Shown here: positions 35,615 to 45,226 of the stretch, piece after piece
Position numbering within the stretch: position 1 is the stretch's first letter
How the letters are laid out: each line of letters starts with the position of its first letter
Source of the DNA: JBCBJZ01 sp038522635
GTDB taxonomy: Bacteria; Pseudomonadota; Alphaproteobacteria; Rhizobiales; Hyphomicrobiaceae
NCBI GenBank assembly: GCA_038522635.1
Contig: JBCBJZ010000002.1
Span: 1-64,000, forward strand
Direction: 5' to 3'
Length of the DNA: 64,000 bases
Notes under the pieces: model-generated
Databases searched by the model: none
What the model was told of the DNA's origin: nothing
What the model saw: only the letters and a program-made list of their open reading frames with translations
Translations under genes and position numbers: made by a program

Positions 35615-37222
35615 TTAATCCGCAGGCGGGTTCCAGGTCGTTTCAAGGTCGAGAGGATAAGACGGGCGGGGTAAGTGGTTCCACTGGCGCCCTTCGACCA
35701 CCGGCGAGGTGAGGCCGGCGGTGTCCACTTCGAAAACACGCTCAGGCGGAAACCACGGGATGAAGCCCGCGCGAAAATGCCCGCGTGATTTCACCACCAC
35801 CGTATGCGCTTGTGCGATGTCGAGCCCGAACATCTCAAAGAACATCGGGTCGGCGGTCTGCATGCGATCGGAAATGACGATGGCCGTGACCCCGCCCATG
35901 CGCAGGGCCGCACTCGCACCCAGCCGCATCGTGCGCCCTTGCGCATAGCCCAGGCGACCAACGATGGTCCCGTCGTGGAGGCCGATCACTTGCGCTTGCG
36001 CTTCGAAGGGGGCATCGCAGGGAAGCCCGGGATGCGCGTTGAAACGAGCCGTGATGGTCGCGCCGAGGCCCGCCTCATGTGCCGCGTTAGCAAGCGGGGG
36101 ATCGAAGAAAGAGCCGATCAGCACGTCTTCAGCGCCCGCGAACATGAGGGCGGAAAGCAGCTCGGTTGTGCGCCCCGTGCCGCCACCACCAGGGTTGTCA
36201 CCGCTGTCCGAAAAGATGATCGGCGCGCGCGTCCGATCAAGGGCTATGCGAACTGCCTCGTTAAGCGGGGTCATCGCCTTGCGGAAGGCCGCGCGCTGGT
36301 CCCAGCCGAACTGTGCGATCTCGCGCGCCAGAGCCTGCGCAACGCGTGCATCACGCCGCGCACTAACAACGATTCCGACGCCGTTCTCAGGCGTATCCGA
36401 GAAGACGAAACCGCCGAAGATCGAGACGTTCAGGATGTCGCCTGCAAGTTCCGCACGCCGTCGGGTGCCGAGGTCGATCATGGCGCCGTAAGGGCCGCTG
36501 GCGGTGAGCAGATTGATCGAAGCGGGGGTTAGCGGCAGCCTGATGAAGGCGGTCTGCGGGTCAGCGAGCCCGGCCAAGATCTGTCGCAGCGCAAACGCGG
36601 CTTCTTCGCCACGTTCGATCATGTCGACGTGGGGATTGGTGCGGTACCCGACGATGAGATCGCAATGGTCGACCATCGCGTGAGAGATGTTGGCGTGCAG
36701 ATCGAGCGTCACGATGATGCGGGTATCCGGTCCCGTGCTGGCGCGGGCAAGCGCGATCAGCGCGCCGTCGGGATCATGATCATCGGTGGCAACCATGGCG
36801 CCGTGGTTGGCAACGTAAACGGCGTCGAGCGGGGCTTGCGCGTGGGCATGCTCCAGGCCCTGGCGGATCTGGTCCTTGAAGTGTGCGAACAAGGCACCAT
36901 CGATCGGGCCCGTTGGATGCGAACCGGCAAGCAGGATCGGGACCGGCTCCCAGGCGCCGGTCGCATCCATGGCCTTCACGAAGGCCGCCGCCTCGCCCAT
37001 GATTTCCGGGTTTGGCGCGCGTGCCGCTTTGAGGATCGCGTCACCTTCGAGCAGGTAGAAGCTCTCAAAGTCGCCGCGTTGGGCCACCGGCGCCTGGCGG
37101 TTGCTTTCCAGCCAGACGCCGATGATCGCCACGCGCGGACGTAGGGTGGCCGTGTGTGAGGCTGCCATCGCGGCGGTAGGGGATGAATGAGCACCTCGTT
37201 CGGTACCGCGGTCCTGCGTCAT
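35615..37222 (-). CDS. M81 family metallopeptidase (MlrC/microcystinase C-like)
   Basis: The 535-residue protein matches the MlrC family: RVAIIGVWLESN at the start, VANHGAMVATDDHDPDG, TLDLHANISHAMV with likely zinc ligands, and DSGDNPGGGGTGRTTELLSA in the C-terminal half. MlrC cleaves linearised microcystin; most relatives have unknown peptide substrates and often lie by oligopeptide transporters. ATG 37222 has GGAAGG upstream; the longer frame to 37405 enters the MuiA gene. The first 30 residues are low in complexity. Nearby on the other strand is a dipeptide-type ABC importer, so it may process imported peptides. Confidence 0.88.
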   Translation of the reverse strand: MTQDRGTERGAHSSPTAAMAASHTATLRPRVAIIGVWLESNRQAPVAQRGDFESFYLLEGDAILKAARAPNPEIMGEAAAFVKAMDATGAWEPVPILLAGSHPTGPIDGALFAHFKDQIRQGLEHAHAQAPLDAVYVANHGAMVATDDHDPDGALIALARASTGPDTRIIVTLDLHANISHAMVDHCDLIVGYRTNPHVDMIERGEEAAFALRQILAGLADPQTAFIRLPLTPASINLLTASGPYGAMIDLGTRRRAELAGDILNVSIFGGFVFSDTPENGVGIVVSARRDARVAQALAREIAQFGWDQRAAFRKAMTPLNEAVRIALDRTRAPIIFSDSGDNPGGGGTGRTTELLSALMFAGAEDVLIGSFFDPPLANAAHEAGLGATITARFNAHPGLPCDAPFEAQAQVIGLHDGTIVGRLGYAQGRTMRLGASAALRMGGVTAIVISDRMQTADPMFFEMFGLDIAQAHTVVVKSRGHFRAGFIPWFPPERVFEVDTAGLTSPVVEGRQWNHLPRPSYPLDLETTWNPPAD

Positions 37223-37308
37223 CTCCTGCCCTTCCTTGCGCGTTGACGGCATCTGGCGTGCCCGGCTCTCTGGTGTGCCCAAATCTGGCGCCGGCTGGGC
37301 ACGCTTCA

Positions 37309-38994
37309 TCAGCGAGCGTAACGCACTTGCTGCTTGGAAGGCCACGTCACCCGGTAACCGAACCGAACCGTTTTTTGCGCCTGGGGCGCGAGGCGCAGCT
37401 CCCACGCCAGCACGCCACGTTGCCCGTCGACGTCGCGTTTTGACGGCGGCGTTTGCGTGATGAGCTCCACCAGGATCTTGTCGTTGCGCGACACCGGCAC
37501 CTGGTCGAGGACCACCAGATCCATCGCCCGGCGATGCTTGTTGGTGACCACGATCTCAAAGCCCTTCAGGTCGGTCTTCGATGTTGAGATGAGCCCCTCT
37601 TCGCCGCGCTTGTTCTCGGTCTGGCGGTACTTGACGATGATCGCATCATCACTGCCGAAGCCTAAGCGATGCTCCTGCCCCCCTGTCAGATTGGGCAGGC
37701 GCGCACGCCCCACAAAGGTACCATCGCGGAACAGCGACACTGGACCGGCGAGAAAGGGGGCACCGGTGGGCAACGCGAGCTTGGCGTGAAGGTAGGCTTT
37801 GGTGCGCTGCCGCGGTGTTGCCATCGCAAACAGGGTGGGCGTGAGCTGTTGGGTGCCGATGCTGACGCGCTTGGGCGCACCGGTGGCCGGCACCGTGTTC
37901 AGTCCCGGGATTGCGTAAACGACCTGGAACGGGGAGCGCTGCACCTGGACCGCGCGGGCGAGGACCCGCCTGCTCTTGCGGCGTGGCATGCTTGCGGCGA
38001 CGCGGGGTGCGGGTTGGACCTGATCGGCTGAAAGGCCGCGGCTCATGGCGCGCGGTGTTGGCCGGCTCGGCGGACGGTAGAAGTCGACCGAAAGGGCGCG
38101 CAGCTTGGGCGCTTGCGTGCCTTGCGCGGGGCGCGTGGTCGAAAGCGAGAGGGCGACGCCGTCCCAGTCTTCCCCGGTACGTTGCTCGATGCGGGCGCGC
38201 CGGACCAGCGCCAACGAGGGTGCCTGCGTGGCACCTCCTGTGGTCAGGCGGGCATCGTAGAAGGGCTGCCAGGACGCGTTGCGCACCTGGTAGCGCACGG
38301 TGAAGGTCGCTTCGCCGCCGCTGTCGCTCAGCACGTTGACGCTCACCACGGTGGCCCGTGTTTGCTTGGGCACCATGGTCGCCAACTGCGCTTCGAGCTG
38401 CTTGATCTGGTCGTCGAGCTTGCGCAGCTCCACCAGCTTGGTCCCGATCGTCTCCTGGGCTTGCGCCATGCCTGTGCCGATCAGGTCAAACAGCGCTTTC
38501 CAGTCCGTGGTGGCGGTGCCGCGGGGCGCTGGCTGTTGCGGAAGCTGGGTCAAGTTCACCATCAGCGAACGCTGGGTCTGGGCGGTGTCGATGGCAGCTT
38601 GCGTTGCAGCGCGGCGATCGCGCACCCGGATCAGCTCCGCATCGAGTTCGGCGCGGCGTGCGGCCAGGCGCTTTTGATCATCCGCGGTGATCACCTGCAC
38701 GCGGCTGTCAACCGAGCCGATCGCGACGTCGTTTTGCGCGCGTCCCTCAACGCGGATCGAGCCGCGTACCACGCTTTCAGGCAGGTCTTTAATGATGAGC
38801 GTGGTCGCGCCCGGCTGTAGGCTGGCCGACGCGGTGCGCTTGATCAGAGCACCGCGGGGGAAGACCGTCACGGCCGTGATTTTCGAGCGCGCGGTCTGGT
38901 CGGCCGCTGCACTTGGGGTGGTGAAACCGGCCAGCGTGACGGCGAGCGCGCTCAGCGCTGAAAGGGCCAGGGAACAGGGTCGACGTCGCAGCAT
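37309..38994 (-). CDS. MuiA-family (DUF4140/DUF4139) secreted protein
   Basis: The 561-residue protein has a signal peptide, an N-terminal DUF4140 domain (ITAVTVFPRGALIKRTASASL, GATTLIIKDLPESV), a coiled-coil middle (about residues 105-205, with ELRKLDDQIKQLEAQLATM) and a C-terminal DUF4139 beta domain (NASWQPFYDARLTTG, KGFEIVVTNKHRR, VAWE-like LAWELRLAPQAQKTVRFGY). Members are called mucoidy inhibitor A-like, but their biochemical role is unclear. GAGGAGG precedes the ATG. It is upstream of and probably co-transcribed with the M81 gene (86-base gap) and diverges from the ABC importer operon. Confidence 0.88.
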   Translation of the reverse strand: MLRRRPCSLALSALSALAVTLAGFTTPSAAADQTARSKITAVTVFPRGALIKRTASASLQPGATTLIIKDLPESVVRGSIRVEGRAQNDVAIGSVDSRVQVITADDQKRLAARRAELDAELIRVRDRRAATQAAIDTAQTQRSLMVNLTQLPQQPAPRGTATTDWKALFDLIGTGMAQAQETIGTKLVELRKLDDQIKQLEAQLATMVPKQTRATVVSVNVLSDSGGEATFTVRYQVRNASWQPFYDARLTTGGATQAPSLALVRRARIEQRTGEDWDGVALSLSTTRPAQGTQAPKLRALSVDFYRPPSRPTPRAMSRGLSADQVQPAPRVAASMPRRKSRRVLARAVQVQRSPFQVVYAIPGLNTVPATGAPKRVSIGTQQLTPTLFAMATPRQRTKAYLHAKLALPTGAPFLAGPVSLFRDGTFVGRARLPNLTGGQEHRLGFGSDDAIIVKYRQTENKRGEEGLISTSKTDLKGFEIVVTNKHRRAMDLVVLDQVPVSRNDKILVELITQTPPSKRDVDGQRGVLAWELRLAPQAQKTVRFGYRVTWPSKQQVRYAR

Positions 38995-39237
38995 GGAAAC
39001 CTCCTCAATGCCTTTGATCGATCAATCATCGCGCAGGCGTGCGCGCCGCCTTGGTCGTTTTTGCGGCAACGCCAGCAACTTTCCGCCTGTTATCCGGGCG
39101 TTTTGGAAAATGCGAAAAGCTTGCGCCCTCTTGCCCGTCAACCAAAGCAGCTCAGGTCCTCTTGAACCTATGGCGCTGCGTCAGCATCGTGCTAGCGTGC
39201 CCGCGCAACAATCGACGATCCTGAAGGAGATGGCTTG

Positions 39238-40815
39238 ATGAAAGCACTGCGAACGGTGGTGGTCGCGCTGGCTATGGGCGCAACCTTCGCCGCAACGGCG
39301 GCCAGCGCCAAGGACCTGACGATCGGCTTGGCCTCCGAGCCCACCTCGATCGACCCGCATTTCCACAATCTGACGCCGAACAACTCGCTTGCCATGCACA
39401 TGTTCGAGGCGTTGGTGATCCCTGACAGCAAACAAACCCCGACGCCGGGGCTGGCGGTCAGTTGGAAGCCGATCGATGACACCACCTGGGAATTCAAACT
39501 GCGCAAGGGCGTGACGTTCCACGACGGCTCGCCCTTCACCGCGGACGATGTCGTCTTTACGTTTGAGCGCGCGCCCAACGTGCCCAACAGCCCCTCAAGC
39601 TTTGCCACCTACATCAAGGGCAAGACGGCCGTGAAGGTCGATGAGCACACGGTTCACATCAAGACCGCGCAGCCCTATCCGCTGATGGTGTCAGACATGA
39701 TGACCATCCCGATCGTGTCGAAAGAGAACGGCACGGGCGCAACGACGAGTGACTTCAACAAGGGCAAAGCGGCGATCGGCACCGGCCCGTTCATGTTCGT
39801 CGAATACGTGCCGGGTGACCGGATCGTCATGAAGGCCAACCCGAAATATTGGGGGGGCAAGCCCAAGTGGGACAAGGTGACGTTCAAGCCGATCAAGTCG
39901 GGTCCCTCGCGCGTGGCAGCGCTGCTTGCGGGTGATGTTGACATGATCGAAGGCGTGCCGACGATTGACATCGCGCGCCTGAAGAAGGACGCCAAGATCC
40001 AACTCTCCCAGGGGATCTCTAACCGCGTCATCTACCTGCACCTTGACCACGACCGCGACGATAGCCCGTTCGTGAAGGCGATCGGTGGCGGCAAGATCAA
40101 GAACCCGCTGAAGATGCAAAAAGTGCGCGCGGCGATCTCTAAGGCGATCAACCGCAAGGCGATCGTGGCACGCGTGATGGAAGGCGTGGCGATCCCTGCC
40201 GGGCAGTTGCTGCCCAAGGGCTTCTTCGGCGTCTCTTCAAAACTCAAGCCGGAAGCCTACGATCTCAACGCGGCCAAAGCGCTTTTGAAAGAGGCGGGCG
40301 TCGACAAAGGGTTTGAGCTGACCCTGCACGGGCCTAATGATCGCTACATCAACGATAGTAAAATCGCTGAAGCGATCGGCCAGATGCTGACGCGTCTGGG
40401 CATCAAGACCAAGGTCGAGACGATGACCCGGTCGGTCTACTTCAAGCAGGCCTCGCGCGGCGGACCCGGCGGCACACCTAAGTTCAGCTTCATCCTGGTC
40501 GGCTGGGGTGCGGGCACGGGCGAAGCTTCATCGCCGCTTAAGTCGCTGCTCCATACCTACGACAAGGCGCGGGGCTTTGGTGCGTCCAACCGCGGGCGTT
40601 ACTCAAACCCGGAAGTCGACAAGCTGATCGAAGAAGCGCTGGCGACGGTCGATGCCAAGAAACGCGAAGCGCTTCTGGCCAAGGCGACGGAAATCGCGAT
40701 CACCGACTACGGTATCATCCCGCTGCATTACCAGGTGAACACCTGGGCGGCGAAGAAGGGCATTGCCTACGCCGCGCGCACCGATGAGCGTACGGTGGCG
40801 ATGGGCGTCGAGTGA
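39238..40815 (+). CDS. Oligopeptide/dipeptide ABC transporter substrate-binding protein
   Basis: A 525-residue SBP_bac_5 family periplasmic protein. It has a signal peptide (VVVALAMGATFAATAASA), LASEPTSIDPHFHNLTPNN, the family signature WEFKLRKGVTFHDGSPFTADDVVFTFER and the C-terminal IIPLHYQVNTWAAKKG. AAGGAG precedes the ATG. It heads an operon with two permeases, two ATPases and a PLP enzyme. Peptides are the default ligand, but this family also binds other solutes, so the substrate stays open. Confidence 0.93.
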   Translation: MKALRTVVVALAMGATFAATAASAKDLTIGLASEPTSIDPHFHNLTPNNSLAMHMFEALVIPDSKQTPTPGLAVSWKPIDDTTWEFKLRKGVTFHDGSPFTADDVVFTFERAPNVPNSPSSFATYIKGKTAVKVDEHTVHIKTAQPYPLMVSDMMTIPIVSKENGTGATTSDFNKGKAAIGTGPFMFVEYVPGDRIVMKANPKYWGGKPKWDKVTFKPIKSGPSRVAALLAGDVDMIEGVPTIDIARLKKDAKIQLSQGISNRVIYLHLDHDRDDSPFVKAIGGGKIKNPLKMQKVRAAISKAINRKAIVARVMEGVAIPAGQLLPKGFFGVSSKLKPEAYDLNAAKALLKEAGVDKGFELTLHGPNDRYINDSKIAEAIGQMLTRLGIKTKVETMTRSVYFKQASRGGPGGTPKFSFILVGWGAGTGEASSPLKSLLHTYDKARGFGASNRGRYSNPEVDKLIEEALATVDAKKREALLAKATEIAITDYGIIPLHYQVNTWAAKKGIAYAARTDERTVAMGVE

Positions 40816-40845
40816 CGTTGCGCCTCTGACGTTGACAAAGATCGA

Positions 40846-40871
40846 ACGCCGGCGGCTTGCGTCGCCGGCGT
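40846..40871 (+). other. GC-rich hairpin between binding-protein and permease genes
   Basis: ACGCCGGCG (40846-40854) and CGCCGGCGT (40863-40871) form a perfect nine-pair stem with an 8-base loop. No T-run follows. In such operons a stem here usually protects the binding-protein message, giving more of it than of the permeases. The rest of the 202-base gap shows nothing else. Confidence 0.55.
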
Positions 40872-41017
40872 CTGACGTGTTCGCTTGCCGGTGAAGGCGC
40901 GCCTTTCGGCCACGCCCCCTGATGACGCCCACGCTTTTGCCGTTGCCGCCGCTGTTTTCCAACCGATCGTCGTCCCCCAACCGATCGTCGCCTTAGTTCA
41001 ATCATCGGGTCACGCCC

Positions 41018-41995
41018 ATGACCGCCTTCATCATCCGCAGACTTTTGCAAAGCGTGGGCGTGGTCCTCGTGATGTCGGTGATCGTGTTCTTCGGCGTCAA
41101 CGTGGTTGGCGATCCCGTCGACATGCTCGTCAATCCGGAGGCCGACCAGGCTGAAATCGACCGGGTGATCAAATCTCTCGGCCTCGATCAGCCGATCCAC
41201 GTCCAGTACTATTATTTCATCGTCAACGCGCTGCGCGGTGATCTTGGCACGTCCTTCATCTTCGGTGAGCCGGCGCTGCAACTGATCGTCCAGCGCATGC
41301 CGGCAACGCTGGAGCTCGCGGTCGTGGCGTTGCTCATGGCGATCATCATCGGCATCCCGCTGGGGCTCTACGCGGGGCTCAAGCCCGACGCGCTGTCATC
41401 GAAATTCATCATGTCGGGTTCGATCCTCGGCTTTTCCCTGCCTACGTTCTGGGTGGGTCTGATGATGATGATGGTGTTTGCTGTCATCCTTGGGTGGCTG
41501 CCGACCACCGGGCGCGGTGAGTTGGGCACGTTTTTGGGGATACGCTCCAGCGTCTTCACGCTCGATGGGCTGTCGCATGTGGCCCTGCCGGCGCTCAATT
41601 TGGCGCTGCTCAAGATTTCGCTCGTGATCCGGCTTGCGCGCGCGGGCACCCGGGAAGCGATCCACCAGGACTACATCAAGTTCGCGCGGGCGAAAGGGCT
41701 GTCGTCATCGCGTATCGTGTTCGTGCACTTGCTGAAGAACATCCTGATCCCGGTCGTGACCGTGCTCGGGCTTGAGTTCGGCAGTTTGATCGCGTTTTCC
41801 GTTGTCACCGAGTTCATCTTCGCCTGGCCCGGCATGGGCAAATTGTTGATCGACAGCATTCAACAGCTCGATCGCCCGGTGATCGTCGCCTACCTCATCA
41901 TCATCGTGCTGATGTTCGTGGTCATCAATCTCATCGTCGACATCCTCTATTCGATGCTTGACCCGCGTGTGCGGCTTGGGGAGGCGTCGCCATGA
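41018..41995 (+). CDS. DppB/OppB-type ABC transporter permease
   Basis: A 325-residue inner-membrane permease with six hydrophobic segments. The N-terminal TAFIIRRLLQSVGVVLVMSV is the DppB-type start, and the EAA loop reads DYIKFARAKGLSSSRIVFVHLLKN. It pairs with the next permease to form the channel. Its stop overlaps the next start (ATGA). Confidence 0.95.
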   Translation: MTAFIIRRLLQSVGVVLVMSVIVFFGVNVVGDPVDMLVNPEADQAEIDRVIKSLGLDQPIHVQYYYFIVNALRGDLGTSFIFGEPALQLIVQRMPATLELAVVALLMAIIIGIPLGLYAGLKPDALSSKFIMSGSILGFSLPTFWVGLMMMMVFAVILGWLPTTGRGELGTFLGIRSSVFTLDGLSHVALPALNLALLKISLVIRLARAGTREAIHQDYIKFARAKGLSSSRIVFVHLLKNILIPVVTVLGLEFGSLIAFSVVTEFIFAWPGMGKLLIDSIQQLDRPVIVAYLIIIVLMFVVINLIVDILYSMLDPRVRLGEASP

Positions 41996-42972
41996 GCGTG
42001 GTGGATGACTCGCGGCGCGCCGACACCGACACCGGCGTCAAAGCCAACGCCGCCGCCGACAAGGGGAACGAGGCACCCGCAAAGCCCCGGACGGCCGCCG
42101 TTGAAACGCCGTTCCAGCGTTTCATCGCCACGTTCTTTGAGAGTGCCATCGCGACCGGTGCGCTCGTTGTGCTGACGCTCATCGTGCTGCTGGCGGTGTT
42201 CGCGCCCTTCTTCGTGCCGCAAAATCCCTATGATCTTGGCCAGGTCGACATCATGGACAGCCGCCAACCGCCCGGCGGCGAAAGCCTGACCGGCTACACC
42301 TTCTGGCTCGGCAGCGATGGTGCGGGCCGCGACCTGTTCAGCGCGATACTTTACGGCTTGCGCATTTCGCTCGCCGTCGGCGTGATGAGCGGCCTCATCG
42401 CCATGGTGATCGGGACGGCGGTCGGGCTCACTGCGGCCTATGCGGGCGGACGCGTTGAGAGCCTGATCATGCGGATCGTCGATCTGCAGTTGTCGTTTCC
42501 TGCGATCCTGGTCGCGCTGATGTTGGTGACGGTGCTCGGCAAGGGCATCGACAAGATCATGATCGCTCTGGTGACCGTGCAGTGGGCGTATTACGCGCGC
42601 ACCGTGCGTGGAACCGCCCTGGTTGAGCGACAGAAGGAGTATGTCGAGGCGGCGCGCTGTTTGGGGCTGAGCCATGCCCGTGTGGTGTTTTCCCACATCA
42701 TGCCGAACTGCCTGGCCCCTCTCATCGTGGTGGTGACCGTTCAGACCGCGCATGCGATCGCGCTGGAAGCGACGCTGTCATTCCTTGGCGTTGGCCTGCC
42801 GCAGACGGAGCCGTCGCTTGGTCTGCTGATCTCCAACGGGTTTGAGTACATGCTGAGCCAGAAATACTGGATCAGCTTTTTCCCTGGGATCGCGCTGTTG
42901 GTAACGATCGTGGCGATCAACCTCGTCGGGGACCGCCTGCGCGACGTCTTGAACCCGAGGCTTGATCGATGA
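41992..42972 (+). CDS. DppC/OppC-type ABC transporter permease
   Basis: A 326-residue permease with an N-terminal cytoplasmic stretch of about 45 residues, FWLGSDGAGRDLFSAILYGLR (the OppC/DppC signature) and the EAA loop YVEAARCLGLSHARVVFSHIMPN. SFLGVGLPQTEPSLG follows as in the family. It overlaps both neighbours by 4 bases. Confidence 0.95.
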   Translation: MSVVDDSRRADTDTGVKANAAADKGNEAPAKPRTAAVETPFQRFIATFFESAIATGALVVLTLIVLLAVFAPFFVPQNPYDLGQVDIMDSRQPPGGESLTGYTFWLGSDGAGRDLFSAILYGLRISLAVGVMSGLIAMVIGTAVGLTAAYAGGRVESLIMRIVDLQLSFPAILVALMLVTVLGKGIDKIMIALVTVQWAYYARTVRGTALVERQKEYVEAARCLGLSHARVVFSHIMPNCLAPLIVVVTVQTAHAIALEATLSFLGVGLPQTEPSLGLLISNGFEYMLSQKYWISFFPGIALLVTIVAINLVGDRLRDVLNPRLDR

Positions 42973-44039
42973 CGCAGGCGGCGAGCGGAAGCACGACGAG
43001 CGCTGCACAGGCGTCGCTCACACAGCCGTCAGTCGCGCAGGGGGCGTCCGTGAAGCCATCCGACGCGCCCACGCTGGAAGTGGAAGCGCTTGCGACGCAC
43101 TTCTTCACCAAGAGCGGTGTGGTGCGCGCCGTCGATGGCGTCTCGTTCGAAGTGCGTGCCGGTGAAATCCTCGGCCTCGTCGGTGAAAGCGGGTCGGGCA
43201 AATCGGTCAGCGGCTTTTCGATCCTCGGCCTCGTCGACCCGCCGGGCCGTATCGTGTCGGGCGCCATTCGATTCCAGGGCGAAGATCTCGTCACAGCGAC
43301 CAGCGAACGCATGCGCGCGCTGCGCGGCAACCGCATTGCGATGATCTTCCAGGACCCGATGATGACGCTCAACCCGGTTTTGCGGGTTGATACGCAAATG
43401 ATCGAGACGGTGCGCGCGCACACCGCCTGCAGCAAAGCGGAAGCTGAAGACTTGGCGCTGAGCGCGCTGCAACAGGTCGGCATCCCGGCGCCGGCTGACC
43501 GCCTGCGCGCCTACCCGCACGAGCTGTCTGGCGGCATGCGCCAGCGGGTCGCGATCGCCATCGCCTTTTTGAACAAGCCTGACCTGATTATCGCCGATGA
43601 GCCGACCACCGCACTCGACGTCACCATCCAGGCGCAGATCATTCACGAGGCGCAAACCCTGTGCCGGCAGACGGGAACAGCGCTGATCTGGATCACCCAC
43701 GATCTTGCCGTGGTCGCGGCGATGGCCGATCGGGTCGCGGTGATGTACGCGGGGCGCATCGTTGAAACGGGCACCACCGATGAAGTGATCGATGAGCCGC
43801 TGCACCCTTACACCAAGGGGCTGATCGGCTCGGTGCCAAGCCACAACAAGCGCGGTGAGCGTTTGGCGCAAATTCCCGGCATGACGCCTTCGCTGACGAA
43901 CCTGCCGCCGGGATGCGCGTTCGCCCCGCGTTGCCCGTCAGCGGATGTGGCATGCGCGGTCGAGCCTGAGGCACGCGAACTGGCGCCCGGCCGGTTCGTG
44001 CGTTGCGTCCATGCGAGCGCAGAGGAGGGGCTTGCGTGA
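42969..44039 (+). CDS. DppD/OppD-type ABC transporter ATP-binding protein
   Basis: A 356-residue ATPase with Walker [13 protein letters not shown], signature [15 protein letters not shown], Walker [13 protein letters not shown] and the C-terminal oligopeptide-ABC domain, whose [14 protein letters not shown] carries the cysteine cluster seen in DppD/OppD. A variable 35-residue N-terminal extension precedes the ATPase fold. It overlaps its neighbours by 4 bases. Confidence 0.95.
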   Translation: MTQAASGSTTSAAQASLTQPSVAQGASVKPSDAPTLEVEALATHFFTKSGVVRAVDGVSFEVRAGEILGLVGESGSGKSVSGFSILGLVDPPGRIVSGAIRFQGEDLVTATSERMRALRGNRIAMIFQDPMMTLNPVLRVDTQMIETVRAHTACSKAEAEDLALSALQQVGIPAPADRLRAYPHELSGGMRQRVAIAIAFLNKPDLIIADEPTTALDVTIQAQIIHEAQTLCRQTGTALIWITHDLAVVAAMADRVAVMYAGRIVETGTTDEVIDEPLHPYTKGLIGSVPSHNKRGERLAQIPGMTPSLTNLPPGCAFAPRCPSADVACAVEPEARELAPGRFVRCVHASAEEGLA

Positions 44040-45178
44040 GCGCAACAGATGATCGTGCGGGGCGCGCAACGGACACGCCGTCCGCTAAGGGGGGCAATGT
44101 TGAGGGTCCAACTGCTAGCGCAGCCACCGCGGAGGGGCCGGGCAAGGCGAGCAATGCCAGCCGTGGAAACGCGGGCGGGCCTATCCTTGAGACCCGTGGC
44201 ATCGTCAAACGGTTCGTGAAAAAGCTCGACCTCGCCGGGCGCATCGCAGCGCGCCTGGGCTCGTCGGATCGTGATGTGGTGGTGCACGCGGTGGACGGCG
44301 TCGATCTTGCGATCCAACCTGGTGAGGTGGTCGGCCTGGTGGGTGAATCAGGGTGCGGGAAATCCACGCTCGGCCGGGTCATCGCCGGCATCCTGCCACC
44401 GACGCAAGGCAGCGTGCATTACGGCGGCCAAGACCGTGCAACGATGAGCGCGCGCGAAGAACGCGATGCGCGCCTTGCGGTGCAGATGATCTTCCAGGAT
44501 CCGTTCGCCTCGCTCAATCCGCGCCATCGGGTTGAACGCATCATCGCCGAAGCGCCGCTGTTTCATGGCCTCATCGACAAGGCCGAGGCGCGCGACTTCA
44601 CCCAAGGCATCATGCGGCAGGTGGGCCTCGATCCCGAGTTTATGCGCCGCTATCCGCATCAGTTTTCAGGCGGTCAGCGCAGCCGCATCGGCATCGCACG
44701 GGCGCTCGCCGTCAAGCCCTCGTTCCTGGTGTGCGATGAGGCGATCGCGGCGCTCGATGTCTCGATCCAGGCGCAGGTGCTGAACTTGTTCATGGACCTG
44801 CGCGCCGACCTCGATCTGACGTACCTCTTCATCAGTCACGATCTGGGCGTGGTCCAGCACATCGCCGATCGCGTGGTGATCATGTATCTGGGTCGCGTGG
44901 TCGAAGTGGCGCCGGCCGATGAGCTTTTTGCCAGCGCCAATCACCCTTACGCGCAAGCGCTGCTGGCGGAGGTGCCGCGGCTTGATCAGCGCAAGCGCGT
45001 GTTTCAGCCGATCAAGGGTGAGATCCCCTCGCCGATCGATCCGCCGTCGGGCTGTCACTTCCACCCGCGCTGCCCGCATGCGGGCCCCCGTTGCGCGCGC
45101 GATGTGCCGGCGCTGAAGGAAATCGCGCCACAACGGCTGGCCGCGTGCCATTTGAACGACGGCGGTGTCACGGTATAG
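44036..45178 (+). CDS. DppF/OppF-type ABC transporter ATP-binding protein
   Basis: A 380-residue ATPase with Walker A VGESGCGKSTLGRVI, signature FSGGQRSRIGIARAL, Walker B FLVCDEAIAALDVS (Glu-Ala in place of the usual Glu-Pro) and C-terminal CHFHPRCPHAGPRC. The GTG at 44036 overlaps the previous stop as GTGA, the same coupling as in the genes before; the longer frame from 44003 is rejected. The first 50 residues are low in complexity. It completes the importer. Confidence 0.94.
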   Translation: MSATDDRAGRATDTPSAKGGNVEGPTASAATAEGPGKASNASRGNAGGPILETRGIVKRFVKKLDLAGRIAARLGSSDRDVVVHAVDGVDLAIQPGEVVGLVGESGCGKSTLGRVIAGILPPTQGSVHYGGQDRATMSAREERDARLAVQMIFQDPFASLNPRHRVERIIAEAPLFHGLIDKAEARDFTQGIMRQVGLDPEFMRRYPHQFSGGQRSRIGIARALAVKPSFLVCDEAIAALDVSIQAQVLNLFMDLRADLDLTYLFISHDLGVVQHIADRVVIMYLGRVVEVAPADELFASANHPYAQALLAEVPRLDQRKRVFQPIKGEIPSPIDPPSGCHFHPRCPHAGPRCARDVPALKEIAPQRLAACHLNDGGVTV

Positions 45179-45226
45179 ACGCCCGAGCGATGCCGTTGGT
45201 GGTCGTCGCTGCTGGGATAGACGATC